Positions 35,816-44,863 of a stretch of 64,000 nt of DNA are shown here, one piece after another (within the stretch, counting starts at the first letter, position 1; each line of letters starts with the position of its first letter). The stretch covers positions 558,001 to 622,000 of the forward strand of contig NZ_JACXST010000001.1 of NCBI RefSeq assembly GCF_014850975.1, read 5' to 3'. The stretch is from Methylomonas fluvii. Lineage in GTDB: Bacteria; Pseudomonadota; Gammaproteobacteria; Methylococcales; Methylomonadaceae. Under the pieces are notes generated by a model. It had not been told where the DNA came from. It searched no databases and saw only the letters and a program-made list of their open reading frames with translations. A program made the translations under genes and the position numbers.

Positions 35816-36442
35816 TCAGTCATTTACCAACAGTAAATAGCGTTGCCAATCTTGGTAAGTATCTACATCCCATTGACTGTCCAGTTCGTACAGGTTCAAA
35901 CCGATGTCCTTTACCCGGCTACGGGTAATGGTCATCACCTGGTCATGTCCCCAGCTCATGTCGCTAAACAATCGCGATTGCACCTGGTTTAAGCCGATCA
36001 TGACGTAACCGCCATCGTCCGCCGGCGCGATGACTGCGTCATAACCTGCGCGTAACTTTAGCAATGCCCGATGCAAATCGTCGGCGGAAAGACTGGGGCA
36101 GTCGCAACCCATCAGCACGGCGTGCTGGTATCTGCTCAATGCATCCGAGAAGGCTTGCTGCATACGTTCGCCCAAGTCGGTGCCGTGTTGTACCTTCAGA
36201 GCCAGCGGATAACGTCGCGCGCAATCCTGAAAAAAGTCATGGCCGGTGTCCGGCGCACAGTGTAGTTCCACCGCGCAGAAAGGCTGCTGAAAAGCCCGCT
36301 GCAAGGTCATGTCGGTCAACCGCCTATGGGCATGAGCCGCTTGCTCCGCGCTTAAGGCCGGTTGTAGACGGGTTTTGACTTGGCCAGGGATTGGGGCTTT
36401 GCAAAAAATCAGTAGCACGCTGTCGGGAAATGGATAAGCCAT
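35816..36442 (-). CDS. TIGR04282-type glycosyltransferase (arsenosugar-associated, DUF2064)
   Basis: This 208-residue GT-A-like nucleotidyl/glycosyl transferase has an N-terminal LLIFCKAPIPGQVKTRLQPALS and the acidic metal motif MGCDCPSLSADDL, with PADDGGYVMIGL. The family is annotated as an arsenosugar biosynthesis glycosyltransferase because it co-occurs with ArsM/ArsS. It ends a minus-strand block with a desaturase-like gene and a second glycosyltransferase (4-nt gap upstream). The role in glycosylating dimethylarsinoyl ribosides is inferred from co-occurrence. Confidence 0.85.
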   Translation of the reverse strand: MAYPFPDSVLLIFCKAPIPGQVKTRLQPALSAEQAAHAHRRLTDMTLQRAFQQPFCAVELHCAPDTGHDFFQDCARRYPLALKVQHGTDLGERMQQAFSDALSRYQHAVLMGCDCPSLSADDLHRALLKLRAGYDAVIAPADDGGYVMIGLNQVQSRLFSDMSWGHDQVMTITRSRVKDIGLNLYELDSQWDVDTYQDWQRYLLLVND

Positions 36443-36445
36443 GGC

Positions 36446-37240
36446 TCAGTGCTTGCGCAAAGGTCGAAACGGCATGGCTAATAACTGAAAGAAACCCAGC
36501 TCATGTCGGTCGCGAAATCCGTTCAAGCCAATAGTCATCTCAGCTTGTGGTTGCTGCGATTGATGGCAGTAGGTCTTGAACAGGCGGTCCCAGCACGACA
36601 AGGAAAATCCAAAATTGCTGTCGGTTTCCTGTTGCCGGGCGGAATGATGAATCCGGTGCATGTTCGGCGTGACCAACAGATAACGCAGCATCCGCTCGAC
36701 CAGCGGCGGCAGGCTGACATTACCGTGGTTGAACAACGCGCAGCCATTCAGGATGATTTCGAACGCGATGACGGCCATAGGATCGGCACCGAGTACTATC
36801 ACTAGCAATACTTTGTAAGCCATGGACAGCATGATCTCGATCGGATGAAAGCGCACCGCGGTGGAGGTGTCGAAATCAAGGTCGCTGTGGTGGACTTGAT
36901 GCAAACGCCAAAACCATTGCCAACGATGGGCTGCGACATGTTGTGCGTAAATCGCCAGATCCAGTAATAGCAGGCTGAGCAAAATATTTAGCCAACCGGG
37001 TACGGCCAGGTGATTTAACAGGCCAAGATGTTGCACCACGGCCCAGTTCGCTGCCGACCAGGCCGCCGCGCCGATGCTGATCCGCATCACGCCGACATTC
37101 AATGCCGCCAAACCGAGATTGATCAGCCAGCGTTGACGGCGAGGGATGCGCAAATGCCGCGTGGGACTTAGCGCTTCCCAAATCGCCATCAACAACAAAA
37201 TGCCGATAAACACGCCAAAGCGCAGCATGGCTTCCATCAT
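36446..37240 (-). CDS. Fatty acid hydroxylase/sterol desaturase superfamily protein
   Basis: This is a 264-residue membrane di-iron oxygenase with about four hydrophobic segments. The histidine boxes are visible: HVAAHRWQWFWRLHQVHHSDLDFD and PNMHRIHHSARQ. It is translated between the two arsenosugar-type glycosyltransferases, overlapping the upstream one by 4 bp (ATGA-like). It may modify a lipid or glycolipid, perhaps an arsenolipid precursor; the substrate cannot be read from sequence. Confidence 0.88.
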   Translation of the reverse strand: MMEAMLRFGVFIGILLLMAIWEALSPTRHLRIPRRQRWLINLGLAALNVGVMRISIGAAAWSAANWAVVQHLGLLNHLAVPGWLNILLSLLLLDLAIYAQHVAAHRWQWFWRLHQVHHSDLDFDTSTAVRFHPIEIMLSMAYKVLLVIVLGADPMAVIAFEIILNGCALFNHGNVSLPPLVERMLRYLLVTPNMHRIHHSARQQETDSNFGFSLSCWDRLFKTYCHQSQQPQAEMTIGLNGFRDRHELGFFQLLAMPFRPLRKH

Positions 37241-37920
37241 CGTCTCCCGTAATAACGCATCGCCAGATCATCTGGATCGGCACCGAAAAAATAGGCTAAG
37301 CGTAGCCGCCACATCAGTAGGATGGTTTTGCATATACCCTGCTGGAGCCAGCGCCGTTCCGAAGTCTGCACCTTGGCTTTTAAGCAACAGGGTTTACCGA
37401 GTTTTTTCAGCTTGTTGCTGATCGCAATATCTTCCATCAACGCAATCGCCGGAAATCCACCTACCGCTACAAATGCTGGTCGGGTCATGAACACCGCTTG
37501 GTCACCGGTGGCAATGCCGGTTAGCCGCGAGCGCTGATTCATCATGAAGGCAATCAATTTGAAGATGGGTTTGGGATTGTCGAATGCCACGTCGAAACGT
37601 CCCCAGTGGAATCCTTCGGCTATGGCTTGGCTAATCAAATCCATCGCATTATTCGGCAATCGGGTATCGGCATGTAAAAACAGCAGAATCTCCGCCTCAG
37701 CTTGTAAAGCGCCCGCATTCATTTGCATGGCCCGGCCGCGAGGGCCGAGTATAACCTTGTCGACCAGAGACTTCGCAATTTCCGGGCTGTCATCGTGACT
37801 GCCGCCGTCGACCAGCAGCAGTTGGCAACGATCACGAAATCCCTGCAAAGCTTGTAGTTTGCCGGCGAGATGTCCTGCCTCGTTGAGTACCGGGACAACG
37901 ATAGTGGCTTGATAAGTCAT
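37237..37920 (-). CDS. TIGR04283-type family 2 glycosyltransferase (arsenosugar-associated)
   Basis: This is a 227-residue GT2 enzyme. It has TIVVPVLNEAGHLAGKLQAL at the nucleotide site, LLLVDGGSHDDSPEIA with the first Asp motif, LFLHADTRLPNNAM as the DxD-like HADT motif and TGDQAVFMTR. It is a partner of the TIGR04282 protein at 35816 in the same transcript. The family marks arsenosugar-type loci together with ArsM and ArsS, both encoded 5-13 kb away in this window. Confidence 0.86.
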   Translation of the reverse strand: MTYQATIVVPVLNEAGHLAGKLQALQGFRDRCQLLLVDGGSHDDSPEIAKSLVDKVILGPRGRAMQMNAGALQAEAEILLFLHADTRLPNNAMDLISQAIAEGFHWGRFDVAFDNPKPIFKLIAFMMNQRSRLTGIATGDQAVFMTRPAFVAVGGFPAIALMEDIAISNKLKKLGKPCCLKAKVQTSERRWLQQGICKTILLMWRLRLAYFFGADPDDLAMRYYGRR

Positions 37921-37933
37921 TCTAATTCATCCC

Positions 37934-40084
37934 TCAGGCGTTGCGCCGCCAAGTATGATAACGGCCCAGCCATGCCAGTACGCGCTGGGGCGCGTGATTG
38001 CGCTTCCAGACGCCGGCCGCATATTTATTGGCTTCCGCCAGGGTCGGATAGATATGGATGGTGCCGAGGATTTTATTCAAGCCGATGCCGTGTTTCATCG
38101 CCAGCACGAATTCGGCCAGCAAATCGCCGGCATGTGCGCCGACAATCGTGACACCGAGAATTTTATCCTTGCCCGGCACGGTCAGCACTTTGACGGAGCC
38201 ATGAGCTTCGCCGTCGGCAATCGCCCGATCCAGGTCGGCTATGCCATAGGTAGAGACTTCATAAGCGACGTTCTGCGCTTGCGCCTCCAGTTCGTTCAAA
38301 CCGACGCGAGCGACTTCCGGATCGGTAAAGGTCGACCAGGGAATCACTGAATAATCGGTGCGAAACTTTTTGAAGGGGGCAAACAGGGCATTCACCGCCG
38401 CATACCAAGCTTGATGGGCCGCTGTGTGGGTAAACTGGTATGGCCCCGCTACATCGCCGACCGCATAAATGTTGAGGTAATTGGTTTGCTGGAATGGATT
38501 GGTGTCCAAGGTTTTGCGCGGCGACAAGGCGATGCCCAGTTCTTCCACGCCGTATCCCTGCACATTGGCCGCGCGGCCAAGCGCTACCAATACCTTGTCA
38601 AAGGCAATCCTGACCGTCTGGCCGGCATGTTCGGCCAGCAGAATATGTTCGCCGTTGTCGATGACAAAATGCTTGGCGGTGTGATTCAGCCTGACATCTA
38701 CGCCTTCCTGGCGAAACCGCGTTTGTACCGATTCGGATACGTCGACGTCTTCCCGAGCCATGAGGCGTGGCGCCATTTCCACTTGGGTGACCTGGCAACC
38801 CAGGCGATTGAAAGTTTGCGCCAGTTCGCAGCCAATCGGGCCGCCGCCCAGCACTAATAAGCACTTCGGTTTTTTTCGCAGTTGCCAGACCGTGTCGGAG
38901 GTCAGATAGTCGATATCGGCCAATCCCGGAATCGGCGGCACGAAGGGCCGGGCGCCTGCGGCGATGACGATAGCGAGGCTGGTGATAGTTTTGACGCCGT
39001 CTGTTGTCGTGACTTCCACCGCCCAGGGCGAAACGATTTTGGCCGAGCCTTCGATGACCTCCACACCCAGTTTGGTATACCGTTCGACGGAATCATGATG
39101 CGCTACGGTGTTGATCACCTGTTGCACCCGCTCCATCACGACAGCAAAATCAAATTCAACCTCGGCTTTGGCGATGCCGAACTCGGATGCACGTTTGATA
39201 TGCGACAGCAACTTGGCCGAACGAATTAGCGCCTTGGATGGCACACAGCCGGTATTCAAACAGTCGCCGCCCATTTTGTGCTTTTCGATCAGCGTGACTT
39301 TGGCTTTGACAGCAGCAGCGATATAAGCCGACACCAAACCGCCGGCGCCCGCGCCGATGACAATTAGGTTATTGTCGAAACGCGCCGGTTTGGTCCAGCG
39401 CGGGTAGACTTTGCGTTTTTGAATGACTTCTAGCATTTTCTTCGCCCCTAATGGAAACACACCAAGCAAGGCAAACGAACCCAACAAAGCCGGTGAGAGA
39501 ATAGCGGACAGGGAGTCGATTTTCGCCAACTGGGTACCGGCATTGACGTAAACCAAGGTGCCTGCCAGCATACCGACTTGGCTGACCCAGTAAAACGTTC
39601 TGGTCTTAATGGGCGTCAAACCCATCGCCAGATTGATCATGAAGAACGGGAACAACGGCACCAAACGCAAGGTAAACAAATAAAACGCGCCGTCGCGTCT
39701 TACGCCCTCGTCTATAACCTGCAAACGGGGGCCGAAGTGGGATTTGACCCAGTCGCGTAATAAAAACCGTGCAGCCAAAAATGCCAGCGTTGCACCAATG
39801 CTGGAAGCAAATGAGACGATCAGTGTCCCCCAGAGCAAACCGAACACTGCGCCACCGGCCAGCGTCAATATCGTCGCCCCTGGCAGCGACAATCCAGTGA
39901 CCGCGATATACAACGTGGCATAAGTGGCTGCCGCCAGCAATGGGTGAACCTGGCCGTAATTGGCAATGCCGGTTTGCCGGGCTTTTAAATTTTCCAGTGT
40001 CAGATAGTGCGGCAAATCCAGTGCAAAAAAAGCCGCCATCAACGCAGCAATACCCAGCAATAACAAGATTTTGGAGGTTTTCAT
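37934..40084 (-). CDS. VTT/TVP38 membrane domain fused to mercuric reductase-like flavoprotein
   Basis: This is a 716-residue fusion. Residues 1-230 form a polytopic TVP38/TMEM64 (VTT, DedA-like) domain (GLSLPGATILTLAGGAVFGLLWG). Residues about 240-716 form a pyridine nucleotide-disulfide oxidoreductase: an FAD site IVIGAGAGGLVSAYIAA, the redox pair in MGGDCLNTGCVPSKALIRSAK, the NAD site LVLGGGPIGCELAQTF and a C-terminal dimerisation domain (HIYPTLAEANKYAAG). No HMA mercury-binding domain or C-terminal vicinal Cys pair is seen, so mercury reduction is unlikely. It is divergent from the merR-type gene. The reaction is unknown; membrane-bound disulfide or quinone redox is plausible. Confidence 0.88.
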   Translation of the reverse strand: MKTSKILLLLGIAALMAAFFALDLPHYLTLENLKARQTGIANYGQVHPLLAAATYATLYIAVTGLSLPGATILTLAGGAVFGLLWGTLIVSFASSIGATLAFLAARFLLRDWVKSHFGPRLQVIDEGVRRDGAFYLFTLRLVPLFPFFMINLAMGLTPIKTRTFYWVSQVGMLAGTLVYVNAGTQLAKIDSLSAILSPALLGSFALLGVFPLGAKKMLEVIQKRKVYPRWTKPARFDNNLIVIGAGAGGLVSAYIAAAVKAKVTLIEKHKMGGDCLNTGCVPSKALIRSAKLLSHIKRASEFGIAKAEVEFDFAVVMERVQQVINTVAHHDSVERYTKLGVEVIEGSAKIVSPWAVEVTTTDGVKTITSLAIVIAAGARPFVPPIPGLADIDYLTSDTVWQLRKKPKCLLVLGGGPIGCELAQTFNRLGCQVTQVEMAPRLMAREDVDVSESVQTRFRQEGVDVRLNHTAKHFVIDNGEHILLAEHAGQTVRIAFDKVLVALGRAANVQGYGVEELGIALSPRKTLDTNPFQQTNYLNIYAVGDVAGPYQFTHTAAHQAWYAAVNALFAPFKKFRTDYSVIPWSTFTDPEVARVGLNELEAQAQNVAYEVSTYGIADLDRAIADGEAHGSVKVLTVPGKDKILGVTIVGAHAGDLLAEFVLAMKHGIGLNKILGTIHIYPTLAEANKYAAGVWKRNHAPQRVLAWLGRYHTWRRNA

Positions 40085-40364
40085 GCAAACTTACCGCTTC
40101 TGAGTGGGTGAGGCTTCAATGGGTGTTTGCATGTTGTCTGGGTAAACATCTACGTTCCTTAAATACTGTTGGGCTTGCCTGTTAGTCGTGTTTGTCTGTC
40201 ATTCCTGACAACGATCTCAGCAAATCTAATTTCACCAGCTTAATAAACATCATCGCCGCTTAGTAGATAAAGATGTTTGCAGGCATTTCAGGTAGGCAAA
40301 ATTTGTGTTCGGTTGATGCAATACCTACACTATGTGACGTCTACTTTATATTTTGTCACCCATT

Positions 40365-40859
40365 ATGCGCCTGCCGCCTAAACACCAGCGCGATGTTCTT
40401 AAAATCGGTGAAGTGGCCGACGAACTCGGCACTACGCCAAGAACGATTCGCCTGTACGAGGAACTAGGACTGATCGTCCCCGACCGCACCGAAGGCGGCA
40501 CACGTCTTTATGCCCGGAAAGATTTGAAGCGCATGGCTATCGCGTTGCAGCTTGGTCGTGTCGGTATCGAATTGGAATCAGTACAAAAGCTAGCTCAAAC
40601 CCGGCAGCTATGTGCTTCCGGGAAAGAAGCATCAGCCGCGATGCAGCCACTCCTGCATGATTTGCGCAGCAGAATACGGGGATTGTTGGATGATCTGGAG
40701 GAACTGGATCGCGATCTGGAGCGGGCGGACATGTTGATCCGCCAATGCGGGAATTGCGCCAATCGCCCCAATCGCCAGGATTGCCCGGAATGTCCGGTGA
40801 ATAAAAACGTCGATTTGACAAGCATAGGGCGCCTGGTTTGGGATCCCAGTTGTCCGTAA
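40365..40859 (+). CDS. MerR-family regulator with Cys-rich C-terminus
   Basis: This 164-residue regulator has the MerR winged helix (VLKIGEVADELGTTPRTIRLYEELGLIVPDRTEGGTRLYARKDL), a coiled-coil dimerisation region and a Cys-rich end (QCGNCANRPNRQDCPECPV). The end has two CxxC pairs that could bind a metal or sense redox state. It is divergent from the VTT-reductase fusion (280-bp gap) and is the natural candidate to control it. The ATG at 40365 is chosen over a TTG at 40353. Confidence 0.88.
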   Translation: MRLPPKHQRDVLKIGEVADELGTTPRTIRLYEELGLIVPDRTEGGTRLYARKDLKRMAIALQLGRVGIELESVQKLAQTRQLCASGKEASAAMQPLLHDLRSRIRGLLDDLEELDRDLERADMLIRQCGNCANRPNRQDCPECPVNKNVDLTSIGRLVWDPSCP

Positions 40860-41036
40860 CCGGGTTGCCGGGCCATTTCAAATATTACGTTAATGCAGCT
40901 TATTGGTGTAGGTCGTAATCCGATGGAACTTAATTATCGTAGCCTTATTACGTCGCATGCATTCGATTAACATTTGGTGCATTACCCGTTAGTCATTGCA
41001 CCTTGTAGCCTGTTCAAACCACAAATCGCACCGCTT

Positions 41037-42101
41037 TCAGCTATTCAAGACCTTAGCAGCCAGTTCCGTGCCGATAACGCGGGCCTTGATTTTGGCGAAT
41101 GCCGTGTCCCGGCCGGTCGATGTGTCGTCTTCGAAAGGCGAAAAGCCGCAGTCGTCGGTGGAGCCGAGCTGATGCAGCGGGATGTACTCAGCGGCGCGCA
41201 ATACGCGGTCCCGCACCAATTCCGGTTCTTCCACGTCGGGATTCAGCACGTCGATCACGCCGACAAACACCCGCTGGTTGGGACGAAGATTGTCCTTGAC
41301 GATAGCCAACACGTGCTCTGGCTCTTTTTCGTTAGCCATCTGCATGTAGAAATTACCGGCGTTGAGCTGGAACAAATTCGGTAGCAGCTCGGCGTAATCG
41401 ACATCGGCGCTGTGGGTGGAATCATGGTCGCCGCCGGGACAGGTATGCACGCCGATGCGTTGGCGTTGTTCCGGGGTAAAGTGTGCCAATACCCGGTTGT
41501 TCAAGTCGATAAACTGCCGCAGCAATTGCTTGGATGGATCGAGTTTGACCGACAATCGCCCTTCGGTGAAATCGATTTGCACATGGTGTGCGCCTTGGTC
41601 CAAACAGCCGCGAATATCCGCTACCGTTTCCTTGACCAAGTCATCGATGAACACTTCTCGTGAGTAACCGGTTATGCCTTCTGGCGGATAAAGCAGGCTC
41701 AAGGCGGAAGCCGAAATCACCGCCTGTTTGAGCGGGCGCGTGGTATAGCGTTTGGCGGCCTGCACAAATGCGCCGGCATAGACGCCGTAGCGAAACGGTC
41801 CCGTGGTTAATCGGGGCAATTGCCGGGTATGGCCATCGGCAAATGGAATCACGATGCCGTCTTCGGCGATATTGTGTAAACCTTGCAACGGGTAGGTGGC
41901 GAAGCTGGACTTGGTCTGTTCACCATCTGAGATCACCAGCGAACCCGTGTCCGCAAAACGTTGTAAAGTGTCGCGCACCGCTTCGTCGTAGCAGGCATCG
42001 AGTCGTTGTTGCGATAGTCGGCCCGCGCGAAACTCCCGCAGTGCTTCGAGCAATTGCGGCGGACGGGGAATACTGCCTATGGATTCGGTGGGTATGGACA
42101 T
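41037..42101 (-). CDS. MetE C-terminal-like cobalamin-independent methyltransferase
   Basis: This 354-residue protein is related to the catalytic half of cobalamin-independent methionine synthase. It keeps TGSLVISDGEQTKSSFATYPL and the zinc site HTCPGGDHDST. It lacks the MetE N-terminal domain, so a different methyl donor or partner is likely. The ATG at 42101 with AGGA upstream is preferred over one in the same frame at 42146. A separate small gene (nrtS-like) lies upstream. Confidence 0.85.
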   Translation of the reverse strand: MSIPTESIGSIPRPPQLLEALREFRAGRLSQQRLDACYDEAVRDTLQRFADTGSLVISDGEQTKSSFATYPLQGLHNIAEDGIVIPFADGHTRQLPRLTTGPFRYGVYAGAFVQAAKRYTTRPLKQAVISASALSLLYPPEGITGYSREVFIDDLVKETVADIRGCLDQGAHHVQIDFTEGRLSVKLDPSKQLLRQFIDLNNRVLAHFTPEQRQRIGVHTCPGGDHDSTHSADVDYAELLPNLFQLNAGNFYMQMANEKEPEHVLAIVKDNLRPNQRVFVGVIDVLNPDVEEPELVRDRVLRAAEYIPLHQLGSTDDCGFSPFEDDTSTGRDTAFAKIKARVIGTELAAKVLNS

Positions 42102-42161
42102 GGAGTGTTCCTGTATAGCGTTAAGTGGTTGCGGGGCTAAGGTCAAGGGAATGGGCTGGCT

Positions 42162-42461
42162 TTACGGGTCTGTCCGTTGATGAGCAATCGTGGTTAATGC
42201 GCCGTAAGTAGACACCAGAAAAGGCACGTTATAGGTTAATAGCGCCTTGACCACATCGAGACTCTGCATCGCCGGGTAATCGAAAGACAACAGACCGAGC
42301 ACGGCTTGCGGTTGATTGATCAGATTCAACAGAGTGCCAACGACAAAGGCGACCTTGCCGGAGCGGCGGTATATGTCTAGCCGGGTGGCCGTGCGATGCA
42401 GATCAAGTAATTTTGCAAAGCAATTTCCTACTGCGTCATTGCAACCCATCCACTTAAACAT
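42162..42461 (-). CDS. nrtS: NrtS-like small membrane transporter
   Basis: This is a 99-residue protein with two hydrophobic helices, GKVAFVVGTLLNLINQPQAVLGLL and VVKALLTYNVPFLVSTYGAL. The VVGTxLNLINQ and LTYxVPFxVS patterns match the NrtS family of small nitrate/nitrite transporters. The first 30 residues are polar and may be over-extended; an internal start is possible. It is 60 bp upstream of the MetE-like gene on the same strand. Confidence 0.7.
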   Translation of the reverse strand: MFKWMGCNDAVGNCFAKLLDLHRTATRLDIYRRSGKVAFVVGTLLNLINQPQAVLGLLSFDYPAMQSLDVVKALLTYNVPFLVSTYGALTTIAHQRTDP

Positions 42462-42578
42462 CCAGGATCACCTCTAACAAAAATGTAGATTTGGAGCGCG
42501 CTGTATGGCAAAAATCAATGCGCATAAATCCATGCAATTAAGCGCTGGCGATAAAAAGGATAGGTCACGCTCTTTGTT

Positions 42579-42606
42579 CAAAATATACCATTAAGGTTAT
42601 ATTTTG
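42579..42606. promoter_or_regulatory. Perfect 9-bp-arm AT-rich dyad upstream of nrtS
   Basis: CAAAATATA-N10-TATATTTTG lies 118 bp upstream of the nrtS-like start, between it and the arsS gene. It is a candidate operator or promoter element; no regulator can be named. Confidence 0.35.
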
Positions 42607-42645
42607 CAAAATCTCGCACGTTTTATTCAATGCACAAAACCATCC

Positions 42646-42672
42646 AAGCAAGCGCTTTTGCATTGCTTGCTT
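42646..42672 (-). terminator. Hairpin after arsS
   Basis: On the minus strand AAGCAAGC-N11-GCTTGCTT forms a perfect 8-bp stem about 20 bp past the arsS stop. It is followed by GGATGGTTTTG, so the T-run is weak. It probably ends the six-gene buf-arsS transcript. Confidence 0.45.
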
Positions 42673-42693
42673 AAGCGCGGATAAGGACAAAGT

Positions 42694-43656
42694 TCAGGCC
42701 AAGGCCCCGCCGCAACTGCTGCCTTGGCCGGCGGTACAACCGTAACAATGGGCGGCGGTGGCGATCGGTGCGTCTTGCAGTTGTGCGAGCGACAACTCGC
42801 TGATATGTAGTCTGGGTTTGGCTACGGCGCCTAATGGCAAATCCAGCATCTGATTGAAATCACAGTCGTAGACGTAGCCTTGCCAGTCGATGCTGAGGGT
42901 ATTTAGGCACATCAGGTTTTCAAGGTTGTCGGCGCGAAAGCTGCTTTTCAGTAAAGTCAGATAAGATTCGAAGCGGCCATGGCTGATCAAGGTGCTGCCG
43001 AAACGCTGAATCGGCATGTTGGCGATGGCAAACAGGCGGTTGAAGACGATGCCGTAGTGTTGCTGCAAGTGCTGTTTGTATGCTTGTTCCAGTTGCTGCT
43101 GGTCAGGCGGCAACACGGCGTCTTGTGGGTTGAAAACCAAATTCAACTCCAACCCGCTGTCAGGCTGACCATAACCCAAGCGATTCAGGCGCTGCAAGGC
43201 TGCCAGACTGTCTTTGAACACGCCTTTGCCGCGTTGTTTGTCGACATTGTCTTCCAAATAACATGGTAAGGAAGCCACAATCTGTACCTGCTGCAGAGCT
43301 AAAAAATCTGCCAAGTCTTCGTAACCGGGCGCTTCCAGAATAGTCAGATTGCAACGGTCAATTACCTCGATGCCAAGATCACGCGCGGCTCGCACCAGAT
43401 ACCGAAAATCGGCATGCATTTCCGGTGCGCCGCCGGTCAAATCCAGCGTGTGAATGTTAGCGGCTTCGGCCAAAGCCAGTACCTGATCAACGGTCTCCCG
43501 TCTCATCATCTCGGTGCGATTGGGGCCGGCATTGACATGGCAATGCACGCAACTCAGATTGCACAAATAGCCCAGATTGACTTGCAAGACTTCCAACGGC
43601 TTGCGGAATAGGGCCGGAAAGTCGCTGTCGATCAGCAGAGGTTTGGTGTCGTGCAT
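42694..43656 (-). CDS. arsS: Arsenosugar biosynthesis radical SAM protein ArsS
   Basis: This is a 320-residue radical SAM enzyme. The cluster motif is CNLSCVHCHV (CxxxCxxC), followed by LTGGAPEMH. The C-terminal Cys-rich region (MCLNTLSIDWQGYVYDCDF, CYGCTAGQGSSCGG) would bind an auxiliary cluster. ArsS adds a 5'-deoxyadenosyl unit to dimethylarsenite on the way to arsenosugars. It is the last gene of the operon that begins with bufA, with 2 nt between its ATG and the previous stop. That placement ties arsenosugar synthesis to the bufferin genes. Confidence 0.92.
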   Translation of the reverse strand: MHDTKPLLIDSDFPALFRKPLEVLQVNLGYLCNLSCVHCHVNAGPNRTEMMRRETVDQVLALAEAANIHTLDLTGGAPEMHADFRYLVRAARDLGIEVIDRCNLTILEAPGYEDLADFLALQQVQIVASLPCYLEDNVDKQRGKGVFKDSLAALQRLNRLGYGQPDSGLELNLVFNPQDAVLPPDQQQLEQAYKQHLQQHYGIVFNRLFAIANMPIQRFGSTLISHGRFESYLTLLKSSFRADNLENLMCLNTLSIDWQGYVYDCDFNQMLDLPLGAVAKPRLHISELSLAQLQDAPIATAAHCYGCTAGQGSSCGGALA

Positions 43657-43658
43657 GC

Positions 43659-44306
43659 TTAGTCCTTGGAAAACCAGATGTCGCCGTAAACAGCAGACAC
43701 CGAGCCATTGCTATTGTCGGTATCGGTCATGATGGCGACGGCATCGATAGTGCTGATGTCTTCACCGAATAGTTTCTTGAAATCGGCCCGGACATTGCGT
43801 TTTTCGGCTTGCCAAACATTTAGTGAGGCTTCCGGCCCGTGTAAAGCCATCATCATCGCATGATCACCGGCAAAAGCATTAGGCCAGACTGTATCCTTTT
43901 TTGTGTTACCGGCCCAAACATAATTGATGGCCTTGGTTTGCCAAAACGCCAGCCCGCCTTTGACCACCACATACACCCGCGCCGCGTAATCGTCGCCTGC
44001 CTTGCTTTGTTCATTCAAGCCGGTCAAACGATTGCCGATGCGCCACGACCAGTTCAGGAACGGGGTTTGTTCCAGGTCGATGACTTGCTCTTTGAACATG
44101 CCGGAACCGGCGGCACGACTATCGGCCGTCAATACCGTCACGCCATCGACAGCTTGTAGACGGTATTGAGTTTCGCCTTTGAAGCTTTTATGCTCCCAAC
44201 CCTCCAGGCGATTTTGGCTGAATTCGCCGATAGGCAATTTGTTATCGGCAACCGCCGCGTGATTTAGCGAGAGCATCGTTAAAAATATCCACCAGAATTT
44301 TTTCAT
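43659..44306 (-). CDS. DUF3047 exported protein
   Basis: This 215-residue protein has an N-terminal signal peptide (MKKFWWIFLTMLSLNHAAVA). A beta-rich periplasmic domain typical of DUF3047 follows (PFLNWSWRIGN, DYAARVYVVVKGG, VWPNAFAGDHAM). The function of the family is unknown. It lies between the doxX-type gene (2-nt gap) and arsS (2-nt gap), so it is made with the bufferin and arsenosugar proteins and may bind a carbohydrate or metal ligand in the periplasm. Confidence 0.85.
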   Translation of the reverse strand: MKKFWWIFLTMLSLNHAAVADNKLPIGEFSQNRLEGWEHKSFKGETQYRLQAVDGVTVLTADSRAAGSGMFKEQVIDLEQTPFLNWSWRIGNRLTGLNEQSKAGDDYAARVYVVVKGGLAFWQTKAINYVWAGNTKKDTVWPNAFAGDHAMMMALHGPEASLNVWQAEKRNVRADFKKLFGEDISTIDAVAIMTDTDNSNGSVSAVYGDIWFSKD

Positions 44307-44308
44307 GT

Positions 44309-44863
44309 TTAATCTGCTGTGCGTTGTTTCAACCCATTATCAATAGCCAAGCCGCCACTGCCACTCAGCATCAGCGAACCGAGCATGAACAAATAAACCA
44401 ACGGCAATTTGTAATTGCCATAACCTTGATCGGTGATGGCATAGCCTTTCCATAATTCGGCCAGCGTGTGCCATTCGGCTGGCCAATGCACGGCGGCGAT
44501 GGCAACCACGGTCAACACCATCAACGCCGCACTGAAAAAGCGGGTCATGAATCCCAGTATCAACGCAATTGGGGCGATGATTTCTATACCGGTTGCCAAG
44601 GTCCAACTAAAGTCCGTGGGCAATATGCTGAACGGAAATGGGAAGCTCAGGTCGGCAAACCAATTCTCGCCATGGAGTTTTTCCAGGCCGGCTTCGCCGA
44701 ACTCGTAAGCCAGCAACAGACGAAGAAAAATTGGCGCCAGGCCCTGTAAGTTTCTGTCGAAATAGCCAGAAAGCCAGTTTGGCATAGTACATAGCCGTTC
44801 GATACAGGAAGGAATCAAACAGGCTTTACAAGGGGCTTGGACGGATTTAGCGAGGTCGTTCAT
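44309..44863 (-). CDS. DoxX-family membrane protein of the bufferin operon
   Basis: This 184-residue protein has about four transmembrane helices of the DoxX type (IFLRLLLAYEFGEAGLEKLHGENWF, ALILGFMTRFFSAALMVLTVVAI). The N-terminal 40 residues carry four Cys (CKACLIPSCIERLC), an unusual addition. DoxX genes are standard members of hvf/buf clusters. The ATG at 44863 overlaps the bufC stop (ATGA); a longer in-frame start at 44884 would lie inside bufC. It may supply electrons or help move the modified peptide. Confidence 0.85.
   Translation of the reverse strand: MNDLAKSVQAPCKACLIPSCIERLCTMPNWLSGYFDRNLQGLAPIFLRLLLAYEFGEAGLEKLHGENWFADLSFPFPFSILPTDFSWTLATGIEIIAPIALILGFMTRFFSAALMVLTVVAIAAVHWPAEWHTLAELWKGYAITDQGYGNYKLPLVYLFMLGSLMLSGSGGLAIDNGLKQRTAD

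Noticed and set aside
37934-40084. Mercury resistance (merA) locus
   Set aside because: No HMA domain, no C-terminal vicinal Cys pair, and no merT/merP nearby.
42102-42161. Cobalamin or SAM riboswitch before the MetE-like gene
   Set aside because: The gap to the upstream gene is only 60 bp and shows no riboswitch-like structure.
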